This document shows positions 8,503 to 17,275 of a stretch of 64,000 nucleotides of DNA, piece after piece (positions within the stretch are counted from its first letter, which is position 1; each line of letters begins with the position of its first letter). The stretch is from assembly GCF_000069185.1 (NCBI RefSeq), contig NC_010397.1, positions 4,960,001-5,024,000 of the forward strand, read 5' to 3'. The notes beneath the pieces were generated by a model. That model was given only the letters and a program-made list of their open reading frames with translations. It was not told the origin of the DNA and searched no databases. The DNA comes from Mycobacteroides abscessus ATCC 19977 (lineage in GTDB: Bacteria > Actinomycetota > Actinomycetes > Mycobacteriales > Mycobacteriaceae). Made by a program: the position numbers and the translations under genes.

Positions 8503-9443
8503 GTATCGCTGTCTGTCTACTGCTGTACAGCGTCGCTGTGCTGATCTTCGGGCCCCGGTTGTTGCGGCGATTGACCCGGACCGGGTACGCCCCGCGCCTG
8601 GCGATCACAGCATGGCTGGCGGCGATCGTCAGTGTGTTGGGCACCTGGATATCAGCTGCCGCACTGATTGTCATCGACGTTGTCCGGCACTGGAATTCCC
8701 CTGCGGTTGTGCTAGCAGCGTGCGCGGCCCGGCTGCACGCAATGCTTATTGGTCAAGCAGGTGCGGCAGCACAGGTTGGGCTGTTAGCCCTCTCGGCGGC
8801 GGGAAGCATCGCCGCGCCAGCCTTGGGCGTGCGCCTGGCCCGAACCTTGATCCGGTTGCGCGACACCGCCCATGAGCATGCGTATGCGGTGCACATGGTG
8901 GGGCGGCGCACCGCCGAGGGGGACGTGATGGTTCTCGAAGCTCCAGAAGCTGCCGCCTACTGCGTCGCGGGCCGTCCTTCGGCGATCGTGCTCACGACCG
9001 GCGCACTGGCTGTTCTCGACGACGCACAGGTTGCGGCGATACTGGCCCATGAACGCGCCCATCTTGCGGGGCATCATCCCCAGCTCGTCTCCGTGTTGCG
9101 CGCCCTGGCCGATGTCTTTCCAAGGGTTCGGCTCATGACTGACGGCTCCGCCCAGATATCACGCCTGCTTGAGATGTGTGCAGATGACTCTGCAGCCCGC
9201 CACCATGGACGTGGCGTCTTGCTGTCGGGGCTGATGGATCTGGCCGGCACCGTTCCGGCCGCCGCCGTTGGCGCCGCTAATGTGGCGGTCCTGGACCGTG
9301 CCGAACGACTGCTGACACCACCGGAGCCCCCGGCACGTGCATGGGCTCGCATTGCGCTAACTATGTGCGTGGCCGCTATCAGCGCAGGACCCCTCGTCAC
9401 AATCGCACTGGCCACCTCGGGTGCGCTGCTGTGCAGCCCGTAG
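8499..9443 (+). CDS. M56-family membrane metallopeptidase (BlaR1-like, no sensor domain)
   Basis: Integral-membrane zinc protease, 314 aa. Hydrophobic helices occur near the N-terminus, around residues 35-60 and 85-110, and at the C-terminus. The zinc motif HERAH is at residues 184-188, with ECADD-like residues (LEMCADDSAARHH) downstream as the third ligand region. There is no C-terminal penicillin-binding sensor domain, unlike BlaR1. It is coupled by a 4-nt overlap to the BlaI-type repressor and probably triggers its inactivation; the signal is unknown. Confidence 0.88.
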   Translation: MSIAVCLLLYSVAVLIFGPRLLRRLTRTGYAPRLAITAWLAAIVSVLGTWISAAALIVIDVVRHWNSPAVVLAACAARLHAMLIGQAGAAAQVGLLALSAAGSIAAPALGVRLARTLIRLRDTAHEHAYAVHMVGRRTAEGDVMVLEAPEAAAYCVAGRPSAIVLTTGALAVLDDAQVAAILAHERAHLAGHHPQLVSVLRALADVFPRVRLMTDGSAQISRLLEMCADDSAARHHGRGVLLSGLMDLAGTVPAAAVGAANVAVLDRAERLLTPPEPPARAWARIALTMCVAAISAGPLVTIALATSGALLCSP

Positions 9444-9503
9444 CGGCACGGCTGGCCGATAGCCAACAAACGCCGCCAAGAGGACCCGGTTGGCCGCGTG
9501 TCG

Positions 9504-10451
9504 TCAATTCGCCTTCTGCATCGGGATTCCGCCGCGCAGGATCTCGTGGGTCGCGGCGGAATCGGTGGTCAGCCACAGACGCAGCAGGTGCCGGCGCAGT
9601 GCGAGATCGTCGTGGTCGGTGTACTCCTCGCGCGAATGCAGCACGGTGGTGTTGTTGAGTAGTTGCACGTCTCCGGGTGCGAACTGCATCTGGATATGAA
9701 AGGCCGGGTCGTTGGCGATAATCTCGGCCAGCGCCAATGCCTGACGCTGCCCGCCAGTGAGCCGCGGCGCGCCGGGGTGACGTTGGGAGTCGCGGATGTA
9801 CCAGGCGATGAAGAAAACCCTTGGGATGCCGTCGATCTCGATGATCGGCGGGAGCTCGAAAAACGGCGGTTCGCCGACGGGTTGTTCGTTGTTGCGGTCC
9901 CATGGCATCGGCCGGTACATGACCTCGACCAGATGCGGTGCACGGTCCAGCATTTCGTTGTAGACGGCATGGGCACTGACGATCTTGGACTCGCCGCCGG
10001 TTTTGGCCGGGCGCAGGCACAGCAGCCCGACCAGATCCGATCCATCGCTGTGGAAGTCTTGACGCAAATTGGTGCGGTACTTACGCACCCCGGGCTCGGC
10101 GCCGATCTGTTCGTCACGGATGTGGGTAAGCAGGTTGGCGTGCCGGTCTTGCCCTACCGGGCGGCCCAGTAGTTGCCCCAGCCCCAGGTAGGCATGTTCG
10201 ATTTGAGTGTCGGTCAGCTCGTGGATCGGGAATCCGCGCAGCCGCACGAACCCGGGCCCCTGGTGCAACAGCTCGATCCACTGCGCGGCGGCGCCACCCA
10301 AATGTGCTGACAGATCCTCGATCTGACCTCGGCCGTAGGCGATCAGAATGTTCCGGTCCGCTCCGGAAAGCGGGAACGACCATGCGCTCTCGTCGGGGAA
10401 ATCCGCCGGGGTCCATACCGACGGCCGCGCGCTGTCCACCCTTGATCTCAT
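9504..10451 (-). CDS. TauD/TfdA-family Fe(II)/2-oxoglutarate dioxygenase
   Basis: 315 aa from the ATG at 10451, which has AGGA 9 nt upstream; the open frame continues upstream into the ArsR gene region but without a site. The iron ligands are visible: HSD in QDFHSDGSDLVG and the distal His in NTTVLHSREEY, with the 2-oxoglutarate Arg in RHLLRLWL. It is downstream of, and on the same strand as, an ArsR repressor gene (68 nt apart), so it is probably arsenic-regulated. The substrate is unknown; similar dioxygenases act on sulfonates or other small acids. It ends convergently with the M56 peptidase gene. Confidence 0.85.
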   Translation of the reverse strand: MRSRVDSARPSVWTPADFPDESAWSFPLSGADRNILIAYGRGQIEDLSAHLGGAAAQWIELLHQGPGFVRLRGFPIHELTDTQIEHAYLGLGQLLGRPVGQDRHANLLTHIRDEQIGAEPGVRKYRTNLRQDFHSDGSDLVGLLCLRPAKTGGESKIVSAHAVYNEMLDRAPHLVEVMYRPMPWDRNNEQPVGEPPFFELPPIIEIDGIPRVFFIAWYIRDSQRHPGAPRLTGGQRQALALAEIIANDPAFHIQMQFAPGDVQLLNNTTVLHSREEYTDHDDLALRRHLLRLWLTTDSAATHEILRGGIPMQKAN

Positions 10452-10519
10452 CGAACTAGTTCCTTTCAGTCGACATCGTTGTCGCCGCACCCGGATGTGG
10501 GCGCAGGTGCGCTGCCCGG

Positions 10520-10873
10520 TCAGCAGCAGGTCATCAACACCCCGCGCAGGGCCTCGATGGCCTGCGGGTTCGCGCGGTGGAAGACATTCAATCCGCGCTT
10601 CTCCGACGCGGCTAGGCCGGCCTTCTTGAGCTGGCTGAGGTGATGGCTGACAGTGGCTTCGGTGAGCCCGACCGCAGAAGCCAGATCGCAGCCGCACACT
10701 TCGCCGTCACTGGCCGTCAGCAGGATTGAAAGCAGCCGCAACCGAGTGGGGTCGGCTAATGCCTTGAGCCGCAGCGCTAATTCCACGGCCACGTCCTCGC
10801 CCATGGGTGCGGCCGAGAGCGGGGGGCAGCAGATGGGTGCACTGACATCGATGACGGGTAACGCTTTGGGCAT
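10520..10873 (-). CDS. arsR: ArsR-family arsenic repressor (first)
   Basis: Winged-helix repressor, 117 aa, ATG at 10873. Cys15 and Cys16 (ICCPP) sit at exactly the positions used for As(III) binding in Corynebacterium glutamicum ArsR (Cys15/Cys16/Cys55), and Cys60/Cys62 (VCGCD) flank the HTH. The HTH reads VGLTEATVSHHLSQLKKAG. It faces the second arsR across a 111-bp shared promoter and precedes the dioxygenase. It ends in a CC pair. Arsenite/antimonite sensing is a strong inference from the cysteines and the ars context. Confidence 0.92.
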   Translation of the reverse strand: MPKALPVIDVSAPICCPPLSAAPMGEDVAVELALRLKALADPTRLRLLSILLTASDGEVCGCDLASAVGLTEATVSHHLSQLKKAGLAASEKRGLNVFHRANPQAIEALRGVLMTCC

Positions 10874-10956
10874 CCCACCACACTAACCACTAATTAGACA
10901 TATATCAAACAAAATGAGTTGGCCGGCCCTTCGTTTACCCGATGTTGGCTTGCTCA

Positions 10957-10985
10957 TTGATTCGATACCTGTCAATATCGATGTA
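10957..10985. promoter_or_regulatory. Candidate ArsR operator between the two arsR genes
   Basis: The divergent 111-bp spacer has AT-rich imperfect dyads: TTGATTCGAT...ATATCGATGTAT next to the second arsR start, and TAGACATATATCAAA near 10903 on the other side. Either could be an ArsR/SmtB-type operator. The dyads are weak and I could not decide between them. Confidence 0.35.
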
Positions 10986-11368
10986 TGTCGAATCAGCTGG
11001 TGATTGAGCCGGTGAACATCCGGTGCTCGCCACTGGTGCGCGAGCCGATATCAGCGGGGCAGGCGGTGGATCTGGCCAAGGTGTTCAAGGCACTTGGCGA
11101 TCCCGTGCGGCTGCGGCTGTTCAGTCTCATCGCCAGCCACGCTGGTGGCGAGGCGTGCGTCTGCGATATCTCCCCGGGTATCGAGGTCTCCCAGCCCACC
11201 ATTTCTCATCACCTCAAAGTCCTGCGCAATGCCGGGCTGCTGGCATCTGAACGCCGGGCGTCGTGGGTGTACTACCAAGTCGTGCCAGAGGTTCTCGACG
11301 CTCTGGCCGGCATCGTGCGCATCCCCGACACGACCATCTCTGCAACACCCACGGAGGGCCCTTCATGA
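10985..11368 (+). CDS. arsR: ArsR-family arsenic repressor (second)
   Basis: 127 aa, ATG at 10985 close behind an AT-rich dyad. The classical arsenic motif is present as CVCD (Cys58, Cys60) in GGEACVCDISPG, followed by the HTH IEVSQPTISHHLKVLRNAG. An extra Cys14 is near the N-terminus. Its stop codon overlaps the ACR3 gene start (ATGA), so it should repress the acr3-arsC-oxidoreductase operon as well as itself. It is a different ArsR subtype from its divergent neighbour (CxC type versus N-terminal CC type). Confidence 0.93.
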   Translation: MSNQLVIEPVNIRCSPLVREPISAGQAVDLAKVFKALGDPVRLRLFSLIASHAGGEACVCDISPGIEVSQPTISHHLKVLRNAGLLASERRASWVYYQVVPEVLDALAGIVRIPDTTISATPTEGPS

Positions 11369-12492
11369 ATGCAACCGCCGACACTGCCGAACATCCCGCG
11401 GTGGCCGGGAAACTCTCGACCTTAGATCGGTTTCTGCCGGTGTGGATCGGTGTCGCGATGGCAGCGGGCCTGCTGCTGGGGCGCAACGTTCCAGGCCTGA
11501 ATACTGCACTGGAAAAGGTTCAGGTCGACGGCATTTCGCTGCCGATCGCGCTGGGTCTGCTGATCATGATGTATCCGGTGCTGGCCAAGGTGCGCTACGA
11601 CCGTCTCGACACTGTCACCGGTGACCGCAAGCTGCTGCTCGGCTCCCTGGTGCTGAATTGGGTGCTCGGCCCGGCATTGATGTTCGCGTTGGCATGGCTG
11701 CTGCTGCCTGATCTGCCCGAGTACCGCACCGGGCTGATTATCGTCGGCCTGGCCCGCTGCATCGCGATGGTCATCATCTGGAATGACCTGGCATGCGGGG
11801 ACCGGGAAGCCGCGGCCGTTCTCGTCGCACTTAATTCGGTGTTCCAGGTGGTGATGTTCGCGGTGTTGGGCTGGTTCTACCTCTCGGTGCTGCCCGGCTG
11901 GCTGCACCTGCCCCAGACCGAGATCAGCACCTCCCCGTGGCAGATCGCCAAGTCCGTGCTCATCTTCCTGGGCATCCCGCTGCTGGCCGGATATCTGTCG
12001 CGGAGCATCGGGGAACGCACCAGGGGCCGCGACTGGTACGAGTCGAAGTTCTTGCCGGTGATCGGGCCGTGGGCGCTGTACGGGTTGCTGTTCACCATCG
12101 TGATTCTCTTTGCCCTGCAAGGTGATCAGATCACTTCCAAGCCCTGGGACGTGGCACGTATCGCACTACCACTGCTGGCCTACTTCGCCATCATGTGGGG
12201 CGGTGGCTATCTGCTCGGCGCCGCCATGGGCCTGGGCTACGCACGAACCACCACACTGGCGTTCACCGCCGCCGGAAACAACTTTGAGCTGGCCATCGCG
12301 GTCGCGATCGCCACCTACGGCGCCACCTCCGGTCAAGCTCTGGCCGGCGTCGTGGGGCCCCTCATCGAAGTGCCGGTCCTAGTCGCCCTGGTCTACGTGT
12401 CGTTGGCGCTGCGCGGCCGCTTCACCCCAGCACCCCAACACAATTCACCTGCAGCCTCCACGGCCGCATCCACAACGAACGTGACGGAGTAA
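11365..12492 (+). CDS. acr3: ACR3-family arsenite efflux transporter
   Basis: Inner-membrane arsenite exporter, 375 aa, about ten membrane helices. The start is the ATG at 11365, overlapping the arsR stop and preceded by GGAGGG. Family motifs include the helix ending [13 protein letters not shown], the segment [17 protein letters not shown] with the conserved Cys, and [17 protein letters not shown] toward the C-terminus. It is followed 4 nt later by arsC. Standard length; confident assignment. Confidence 0.95.
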   Translation: MNATADTAEHPAVAGKLSTLDRFLPVWIGVAMAAGLLLGRNVPGLNTALEKVQVDGISLPIALGLLIMMYPVLAKVRYDRLDTVTGDRKLLLGSLVLNWVLGPALMFALAWLLLPDLPEYRTGLIIVGLARCIAMVIIWNDLACGDREAAAVLVALNSVFQVVMFAVLGWFYLSVLPGWLHLPQTEISTSPWQIAKSVLIFLGIPLLAGYLSRSIGERTRGRDWYESKFLPVIGPWALYGLLFTIVILFALQGDQITSKPWDVARIALPLLAYFAIMWGGGYLLGAAMGLGYARTTTLAFTAAGNNFELAIAVAIATYGATSGQALAGVVGPLIEVPVLVALVYVSLALRGRFTPAPQHNSPAASTAASTTNVTE

Positions 12493-12496
12493 CCCC

Positions 12497-12934
12497 ATGA
12501 CCAATGACCTGACCTCCGGCCGTATCCCGGCCGTCCTGTTCGTGTGCGTCAAGAACGGCGGAAAATCCCAAATGGCAGCAGCCCTGATGCGCCAGATCGC
12601 CGGGGACAGCGTGGAAGTGCACTCGGCCGGCACCGCACCCGGGTCCGCCGTCAACGCCCTGTCCGCAGAAAGCCTGCACGAGGTCGGCGCCAGCACCGAG
12701 GGCGAATACCCCAAGACAATCGACCCGGACCTGCTGGCACGCATCGACCAGGTGATCACCCTGGGCCGGGAAGCCAAAGTCGAGGTACCCGAAGGCGTCA
12801 CGCTCGATAACTGGGACACCGACGAGCCCTCCGAGCGCGGCATCGAAGGCATCGAACGCATGCGCCTAGTCCGCGACGACATCGCCGGGCGCGTCCAGCA
12901 GCTGCACCGCCAGCTCACCGCCACCGCGAACTGA
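12497..12934 (+). CDS. arsC: Arsenate reductase, mycothiol/mycoredoxin-type
   Basis: 145 aa, low-molecular-weight phosphatase fold. The P-loop is CVKNGGKSQ: the usual CX5R arginine is replaced by Lys, as I recall for C. glutamicum ArsC1/ArsC2. The protein has only this one Cys, which fits the actinobacterial mechanism where arsenate is conjugated to mycothiol and reduced with mycoredoxin, rather than the multi-Cys thioredoxin type. It lies 4 nt after acr3, so reduced arsenite can be exported directly. Confidence 0.93.
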   Translation: MTNDLTSGRIPAVLFVCVKNGGKSQMAAALMRQIAGDSVEVHSAGTAPGSAVNALSAESLHEVGASTEGEYPKTIDPDLLARIDQVITLGREAKVEVPEGVTLDNWDTDEPSERGIEGIERMRLVRDDIAGRVQQLHRQLTATAN

Positions 12935-13010
12935 CAGCAGCAGGCAACGGCGCCTCACTTCCAATTCAGGCTCGGCACACCACCCCATCCGTTCGAGGAG
13001 ACCCGCACTC

Positions 13011-14429
13011 ATGAGCCCACGACACGTCATTGCGATCGGCGGCAGCGACGCCGGGATCAGCGCCGCCCTGCGCATCCGTGAACTCGACCCCACCACCGAC
13101 GTCACCGTCGTGGTCGCCGACGACTACCCGAACTTCTCCATCTGCGGGATCCCTTACTACGTCTCCGGGGAAGTCACCCACTGGTCGAACCTGGCGCACC
13201 GCACCGCCGCCGACCTGGCCGCCACCGGCATGCGGGTCCTGACCAGCACCCGCGCCACCGCCATCAACGCCGCGGCCCACACCCTTGATGTCCTTGACCC
13301 ACACGGCAACCCGCAACAGTTGTCCTACGACGCCTTGATCGTGGGCACCGGCGCCGTCTCGGCCCGCCCACCCATCACCGGCCTGACCGGACCCGACGCT
13401 CTCGGCCCGGCCGACGGTGTGCACCTGCTGCACTCCATGGGCGACACCTTCGAGGTGATGGACTCCCTGACCACCCGTGACCCCAAGACCGCAGTCATCA
13501 TCGGCGCCGGATACATCGGCCTGGAAATGGCCGAAGGCCTCACCGCCCGCGGCATCAAAGTCACGCAGATCGAGGCGCTGCCCGAAGTGCTGCCCACCGT
13601 CGACCCCGAACTCGGCGCACTCGTACACACCGAACTGCAGCGCCACGGCGTGGAAGTCCTCACCAACACCGCCGTCACCGCCATCTCCCGCACCGACAGC
13701 GACGCCCTCACCGTGACCGCCGTCCATGACGGCCAAACACTCACCCGGACCGTAGATTTCGTGCTCGTCGTGGTCGGAGTCAAACCCGATGTCGAACTGG
13801 CCGCCGACGCCGGAGCCGAACTCGGCATCAAAGGCTCCATCGTGGTCGACGAGGCGATGCGCACCAACCTGCCCGACGTCTACGCCGCCGGTGACTGCGT
13901 GCACACCCACCACCGCTTGCTCGGCATCACGTGGCTGCCTTTGGGCACCACCGCCCACAAACAGGGCCGCGTCGCCGGAGAGAACGCAATCGGCGGCAAC
14001 GCCCGCTACGCCGGGAGTCTGGGCACCCAGGTCGTAAAGATTTTCGACCTCGTAGCTGCCCGCACCGGGCTGCGCGAACACGAAGCCGTAGCAGCCGATC
14101 GCGGCTGGGTTCCGGTGTCCACCACCTCAACCCCCGACGACCACAAGGCCTACTACCCAGGCGCCACCCCGATCAGCATCCGCATCACCGGCGACGCCAC
14201 CACCGGGGCACTGCTCGGCGCCCAACTCGTCGGACACCGCTCCGCGGAGATCTCCAAACGCGTCGACACCTACGCCACCGCCTTGTTCCACGCGATGGCC
14301 GTCGATGCCCTCAGTGAGCTCGACCTGTCCTACACCCCGCCCCTGGGATCTCCCTGGGACGCAGTACAAGTCGCCGCGCAGAACTGGGTACGCGAACACC
14401 GCAGTGCACAGGTCATTGCCACGGCGTAG
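13011..14429 (+). CDS. FAD/NAD(P)H pyridine nucleotide-disulfide oxidoreductase, CoA-disulfide-reductase-like
   Basis: 472 aa. The N-terminal FAD-binding fold has GGSDAGISAAL (in place of the usual GxGxxG), a redox-type Cys45 in NFSICGIPYY matching the single active Cys of CoA-disulfide reductases/NADH oxidases, an NAD(P)-binding IIGAGYIGLEMAE, and a second FAD motif VYAAGDC. The C-terminal dimerisation domain is complete. GAGGAG lies upstream of the ATG. It is the last gene of the arsR-acr3-arsC operon; such flavoproteins recur in actinobacterial ars clusters, perhaps to maintain thiols during arsenic stress. Substrate not known. Confidence 0.88.
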   Translation: MSPRHVIAIGGSDAGISAALRIRELDPTTDVTVVVADDYPNFSICGIPYYVSGEVTHWSNLAHRTAADLAATGMRVLTSTRATAINAAAHTLDVLDPHGNPQQLSYDALIVGTGAVSARPPITGLTGPDALGPADGVHLLHSMGDTFEVMDSLTTRDPKTAVIIGAGYIGLEMAEGLTARGIKVTQIEALPEVLPTVDPELGALVHTELQRHGVEVLTNTAVTAISRTDSDALTVTAVHDGQTLTRTVDFVLVVVGVKPDVELAADAGAELGIKGSIVVDEAMRTNLPDVYAAGDCVHTHHRLLGITWLPLGTTAHKQGRVAGENAIGGNARYAGSLGTQVVKIFDLVAARTGLREHEAVAADRGWVPVSTTSTPDDHKAYYPGATPISIRITGDATTGALLGAQLVGHRSAEISKRVDTYATALFHAMAVDALSELDLSYTPPLGSPWDAVQVAAQNWVREHRSAQVIATA

Positions 14430-14472
14430 CCGCACGTTGGACCCAAGGGTTGCAGACCGGCCCAGCGGCGAT

Positions 14473-14814
14473 CTATGTCTGGGCGGGGGGAATACCGCAG
14501 AGCTTGTCCAGGCCGTAACGCAGCACCAGTACCGAAATGGAGAGAACGGCAGGCAGGCCGGCCAGCGTGCCGAGGGCATCGGCGATGGCCGCCACCAGAG
14601 TCGTACCGTCGGCGTAGCTGCGCCGCAGCGCGGTGACGTGCGGGTCTGCGCAAATCTTCTGAGCGAATTTGGGAAGATTACTGCGAAAGTACTGCTCCCC
14701 GGCGTTTTCGGCAGAGCCGTCATCGGCCGCGCTCTTGTCTACAGCCCGCCCGACGGCCGCGTAGAGCTCTGAATCCGGCGCCGCCAGCAGTTGATCAACC
14801 TCTGGTGTTCCCAC
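14473..14814 (-). CDS. Small protein with C-terminal membrane helix, third gene of the protease-deaminase operon
   Basis: 113 aa, ATG at 14814, overlapping the end of the upstream fusion gene by 20 nt. The first 70 residues are polar, with two Cys separated by the helix region (KICADPH and KLCGIPP). Residues about 75-105 are hydrophobic and look like one membrane helix (GLPAVLSISVLVLRYG). I do not recognise it. Its coupling to the fusion gene suggests it is a partner, perhaps a membrane anchor or effector. It ends convergently 43 bp from the oxidoreductase gene. Confidence 0.6.
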   Translation of the reverse strand: MGTPEVDQLLAAPDSELYAAVGRAVDKSAADDGSAENAGEQYFRSNLPKFAQKICADPHVTALRRSYADGTTLVAAIADALGTLAGLPAVLSISVLVLRYGLDKLCGIPPAQT

Positions 14815-16783
14815 CTGTTTCCCCCTGTGATTTCTCGGGTCGCCCGCGCGTGGCTTCCACGTTAACGGCTGTGGTGGTGCGCGTTGAGTAGTTACGGATG
14901 TTGCGCAGCGTGTTCAGCTCGGGGTCGGTTTTGATTTTCGAGAATTCCGGGCCAGTGGGGCATTCATACTTGCGGGCGGTTTCCGCTGCTGGGGCATGCG
15001 GTGAGGACACGCCGAAAAACATGAGCTGCGCCACCCGTTCGCCGGGTGTGATCGCCAGCGGCATCTTGCCTAAGTTCACCAATTCCAGGGTCAGGCAGCC
15101 CCTGAACCCGGGATGCACTTGTACTGCGGTGGCGCTCAGAAGTCCTAGCCGCCCATACGATGAGCGGGTAATGACTTGAGCGCATAGGTCCGAGGGCAAC
15201 ACGATGTATTCCAACGTTGATGCCAAAACCATTTGGCCGGGGTGCAGGTAGAACTCGTCGCCCCAGTCTTTTTCCAGCCGCGATTGCATCGATCGGGGGT
15301 CCTGCAACATTTCCAGGGCGTTGAACGATGCGTTCGATGTCTGCTCGAAGACGATGAACTGGTTGCTCAGTCGTAGGTCCACGCTGGCTGGGCCCAGCGC
15401 CCCGGGAAGCATGGGGGTGATGCTGATCTGGTTGTCGTCCCCGTTGTTTATCCGGGTACGGAAGTCGGCGTTAGTGAGCACCCCGGGCCCGCCAACCCAA
15501 TCGCAGCTGACGTGGTCTTCATGGATGGCGCCATCGGCGCTCGTCCATAGTTTGATGAAGTAGAGATCATCGATCGCCTTGAGGGCCAGGCGGTCGATCG
15601 GGAATTGCGTGCCCGCAGAGCGGGCACGCCAATAGGCGTTGACTATGTCGATGACGTCGTGGGGTGTATCGGGTGTGAAGGCTCCCGGTATGCCTTGCGA
15701 CAGGAGACGCGCCAGAGCATCGACATGGGGTTCGCGTTCGGTGGCGCAGTAAGAGCGTTCCTTCGACCACGAACGCACCGCGTCCCAAATTGCTTGGGAC
15801 TGCGTACGAATGGCGTCGCAGAGCAGAGCACTTTGGGGGTGCGTGATCTTTTCATCGCCCAGGTACTGCAGACTGAGTGTGCCGTGATCGGGTGCCCCAG
15901 CTGTCACATCAGCCAACCATGCGAGCATTAATTCGGCTCGGAACAACGTCGGCGGGTGGGTTTTCGTCGGCGCCGATGGATCACCGAGCGAATGAAGAAA
16001 CTCGAGGCTGGCCGCGACGGCGGCGGGCCCGAAAAGATCGACGGCATAGGCATCACAGACGAGTTCCTCGACCCATTCGTGCAGGACTTCCTCAGCACGC
16101 CATTGATCGGCGAACGTACTTTCCGCACCCTGACCGTCTTCGCCCTTGAGTGCAGCAGCGAATTGCTCGGCGATCTGCGCCTCGATCTCTTCGAGCTCAG
16201 GTATGTTCCCGGCCAATAGATAATGATGGGCCAGTTCATGGCCCAAGGTGATGGGAAGCCAGCGAGCTTGTGTTCCCTCGTGCTCAGGCACCGCAATAGA
16301 CAAGATGTTCGAGGGAGAGCCGTACAGAAACATGGTGTTCCATGAACTGCGGTTTCGTGTGGTGAAGTTACCGGGCTTGCCCACCGTAATGACCGTGTCG
16401 GCCGCAGGTAGCTCCCACTGACGGCACGCTTCCTGCACGAAGAAAGGCAGTGATTGCGGTACCCGGCTCCTATCTCGGGAGAACAGATCATCGAATGTGC
16501 GGTGCAGGCCGACGAACTGCGTCATCAACAGCCGCAGTTGGCGGGCCAAATCGGTGGGCTCGATATCGTCGGCCGCCAGATCTTCGTTTACCCGGGCCCG
16601 GACCTGATCCACGTATTCGTTGAAAAGCTCGAAAACCCGGCGATGACCGGTGGAGCGGCGAGGGGTATCGATCTGTGCGCGTTCAATCTTCTCTGAGAAC
16701 CAGGCAATCCGGCTTATGAATATCTCGGCAAGGACTTGCACTCGAACTGAGTCGTCCAAGAACGTACCCCCAAGCTGAGACAA
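14795..16783 (-). CDS. HExxH metalloprotease-like / dCTP deaminase fusion protein
   Basis: 662 aa. The N-terminal half has a zinc motif HELAH at residues 182-186, followed by EELVCDAYAVDLFG around 239-252 as a probable third-ligand helix. The C-terminal part, about 436-590, is a full dCTP deaminase fold: PASVDLRLSNQF, then TRSSYGRLGLLS with the catalytic Ser and Arg, then GCLTLELVNLGKMPL with the catalytic Glu, and the nucleotide-binding end GERVAQLMFF. Stand-alone Dcd is about 190 aa, so this is a large fusion. The start is a TTG touching the upstream TAG (TAGTTG), so translation is likely coupled. Housekeeping, sensor or defence roles are possible; phage defence is inferred because deaminases of this fold deplete dCTP in known systems. 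Confidence 0.8.
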   Translation of the reverse strand: MSQLGGTFLDDSVRVQVLAEIFISRIAWFSEKIERAQIDTPRRSTGHRRVFELFNEYVDQVRARVNEDLAADDIEPTDLARQLRLLMTQFVGLHRTFDDLFSRDRSRVPQSLPFFVQEACRQWELPAADTVITVGKPGNFTTRNRSSWNTMFLYGSPSNILSIAVPEHEGTQARWLPITLGHELAHHYLLAGNIPELEEIEAQIAEQFAAALKGEDGQGAESTFADQWRAEEVLHEWVEELVCDAYAVDLFGPAAVAASLEFLHSLGDPSAPTKTHPPTLFRAELMLAWLADVTAGAPDHGTLSLQYLGDEKITHPQSALLCDAIRTQSQAIWDAVRSWSKERSYCATEREPHVDALARLLSQGIPGAFTPDTPHDVIDIVNAYWRARSAGTQFPIDRLALKAIDDLYFIKLWTSADGAIHEDHVSCDWVGGPGVLTNADFRTRINNGDDNQISITPMLPGALGPASVDLRLSNQFIVFEQTSNASFNALEMLQDPRSMQSRLEKDWGDEFYLHPGQMVLASTLEYIVLPSDLCAQVITRSSYGRLGLLSATAVQVHPGFRGCLTLELVNLGKMPLAITPGERVAQLMFFGVSSPHAPAAETARKYECPTGPEFSKIKTDPELNTLRNIRNYSTRTTTAVNVEATRGRPEKSQGETGGNTRG

Positions 16784-17275
16784 CTACTCAAAAAATTCTG
16801 CGGACTCTCCCGAGCTAGTTAACCTGGCATTCATCGTATCGGACAGATCCCGCAAAACATCCCGTGCCCAAGAAATATGGTCGGCATCGGATCTGTTGCC
16901 GGAGGCGACCTTATCTAGCACCTGGCTCAAGCTGCGGAATATCTCGATGACTTGAGTTTTCTGATCCAGATCTTTGATATCTTCCAGCGACCTCAGATGC
17001 GGTCCGTCCAGGATTGTTGCGCCGGCCAATGCGTGTGCTGAGCGCATGTATCCGCCGTCCGCTGTGCGCGGGCGTGGCCGTGAACCGGTCAACAGGTCAG
17101 CTTCTTGACCGAATCCTTTCGCCAGTCCGGTCAGAACTGCGGTCTCGCGGGGCTGCAGATCCGAACCACGCAGCGCCCGCCCTAGCGCGATAACAGCATC
17201 CGAGGCGACAAGACCGGCGGAAGCAGCGCGCATCTGGTTGTCCAGCGTGTCATCGACTGTGCTGCTGCCCATCAT
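16784..17275 (-). CDS. Helical protein, first gene of the protease-deaminase operon
   Basis: 163 aa from the ATG at 17275, chosen because AAAGGAG lies 5 nt upstream; the open frame runs further to 17482 without a site. The sequence is mostly alpha-helical, with no Cys and no membrane segment. It includes HALAGATILDGPHLRSLEDI and a C-terminal helix ending GESAEFFE. No domain is recognised. The fusion gene starts at the base after its stop, so the two proteins are probably made in fixed ratio and may form a complex. Confidence 0.7.
   Translation of the reverse strand: MMGSSTVDDTLDNQMRAASAGLVASDAVIALGRALRGSDLQPRETAVLTGLAKGFGQEADLLTGSRPRPRTADGGYMRSAHALAGATILDGPHLRSLEDIKDLDQKTQVIEIFRSLSQVLDKVASGNRSDADHISWARDVLRDLSDTMNARLTSSGESAEFFE

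Noticed and set aside
12966..14081. 371-aa open frame on the minus strand opposite the ars oxidoreductase gene
   Set aside because: Gly/Asp-rich low-complexity translation, typical of an antisense frame; the plus-strand gene has all family motifs.
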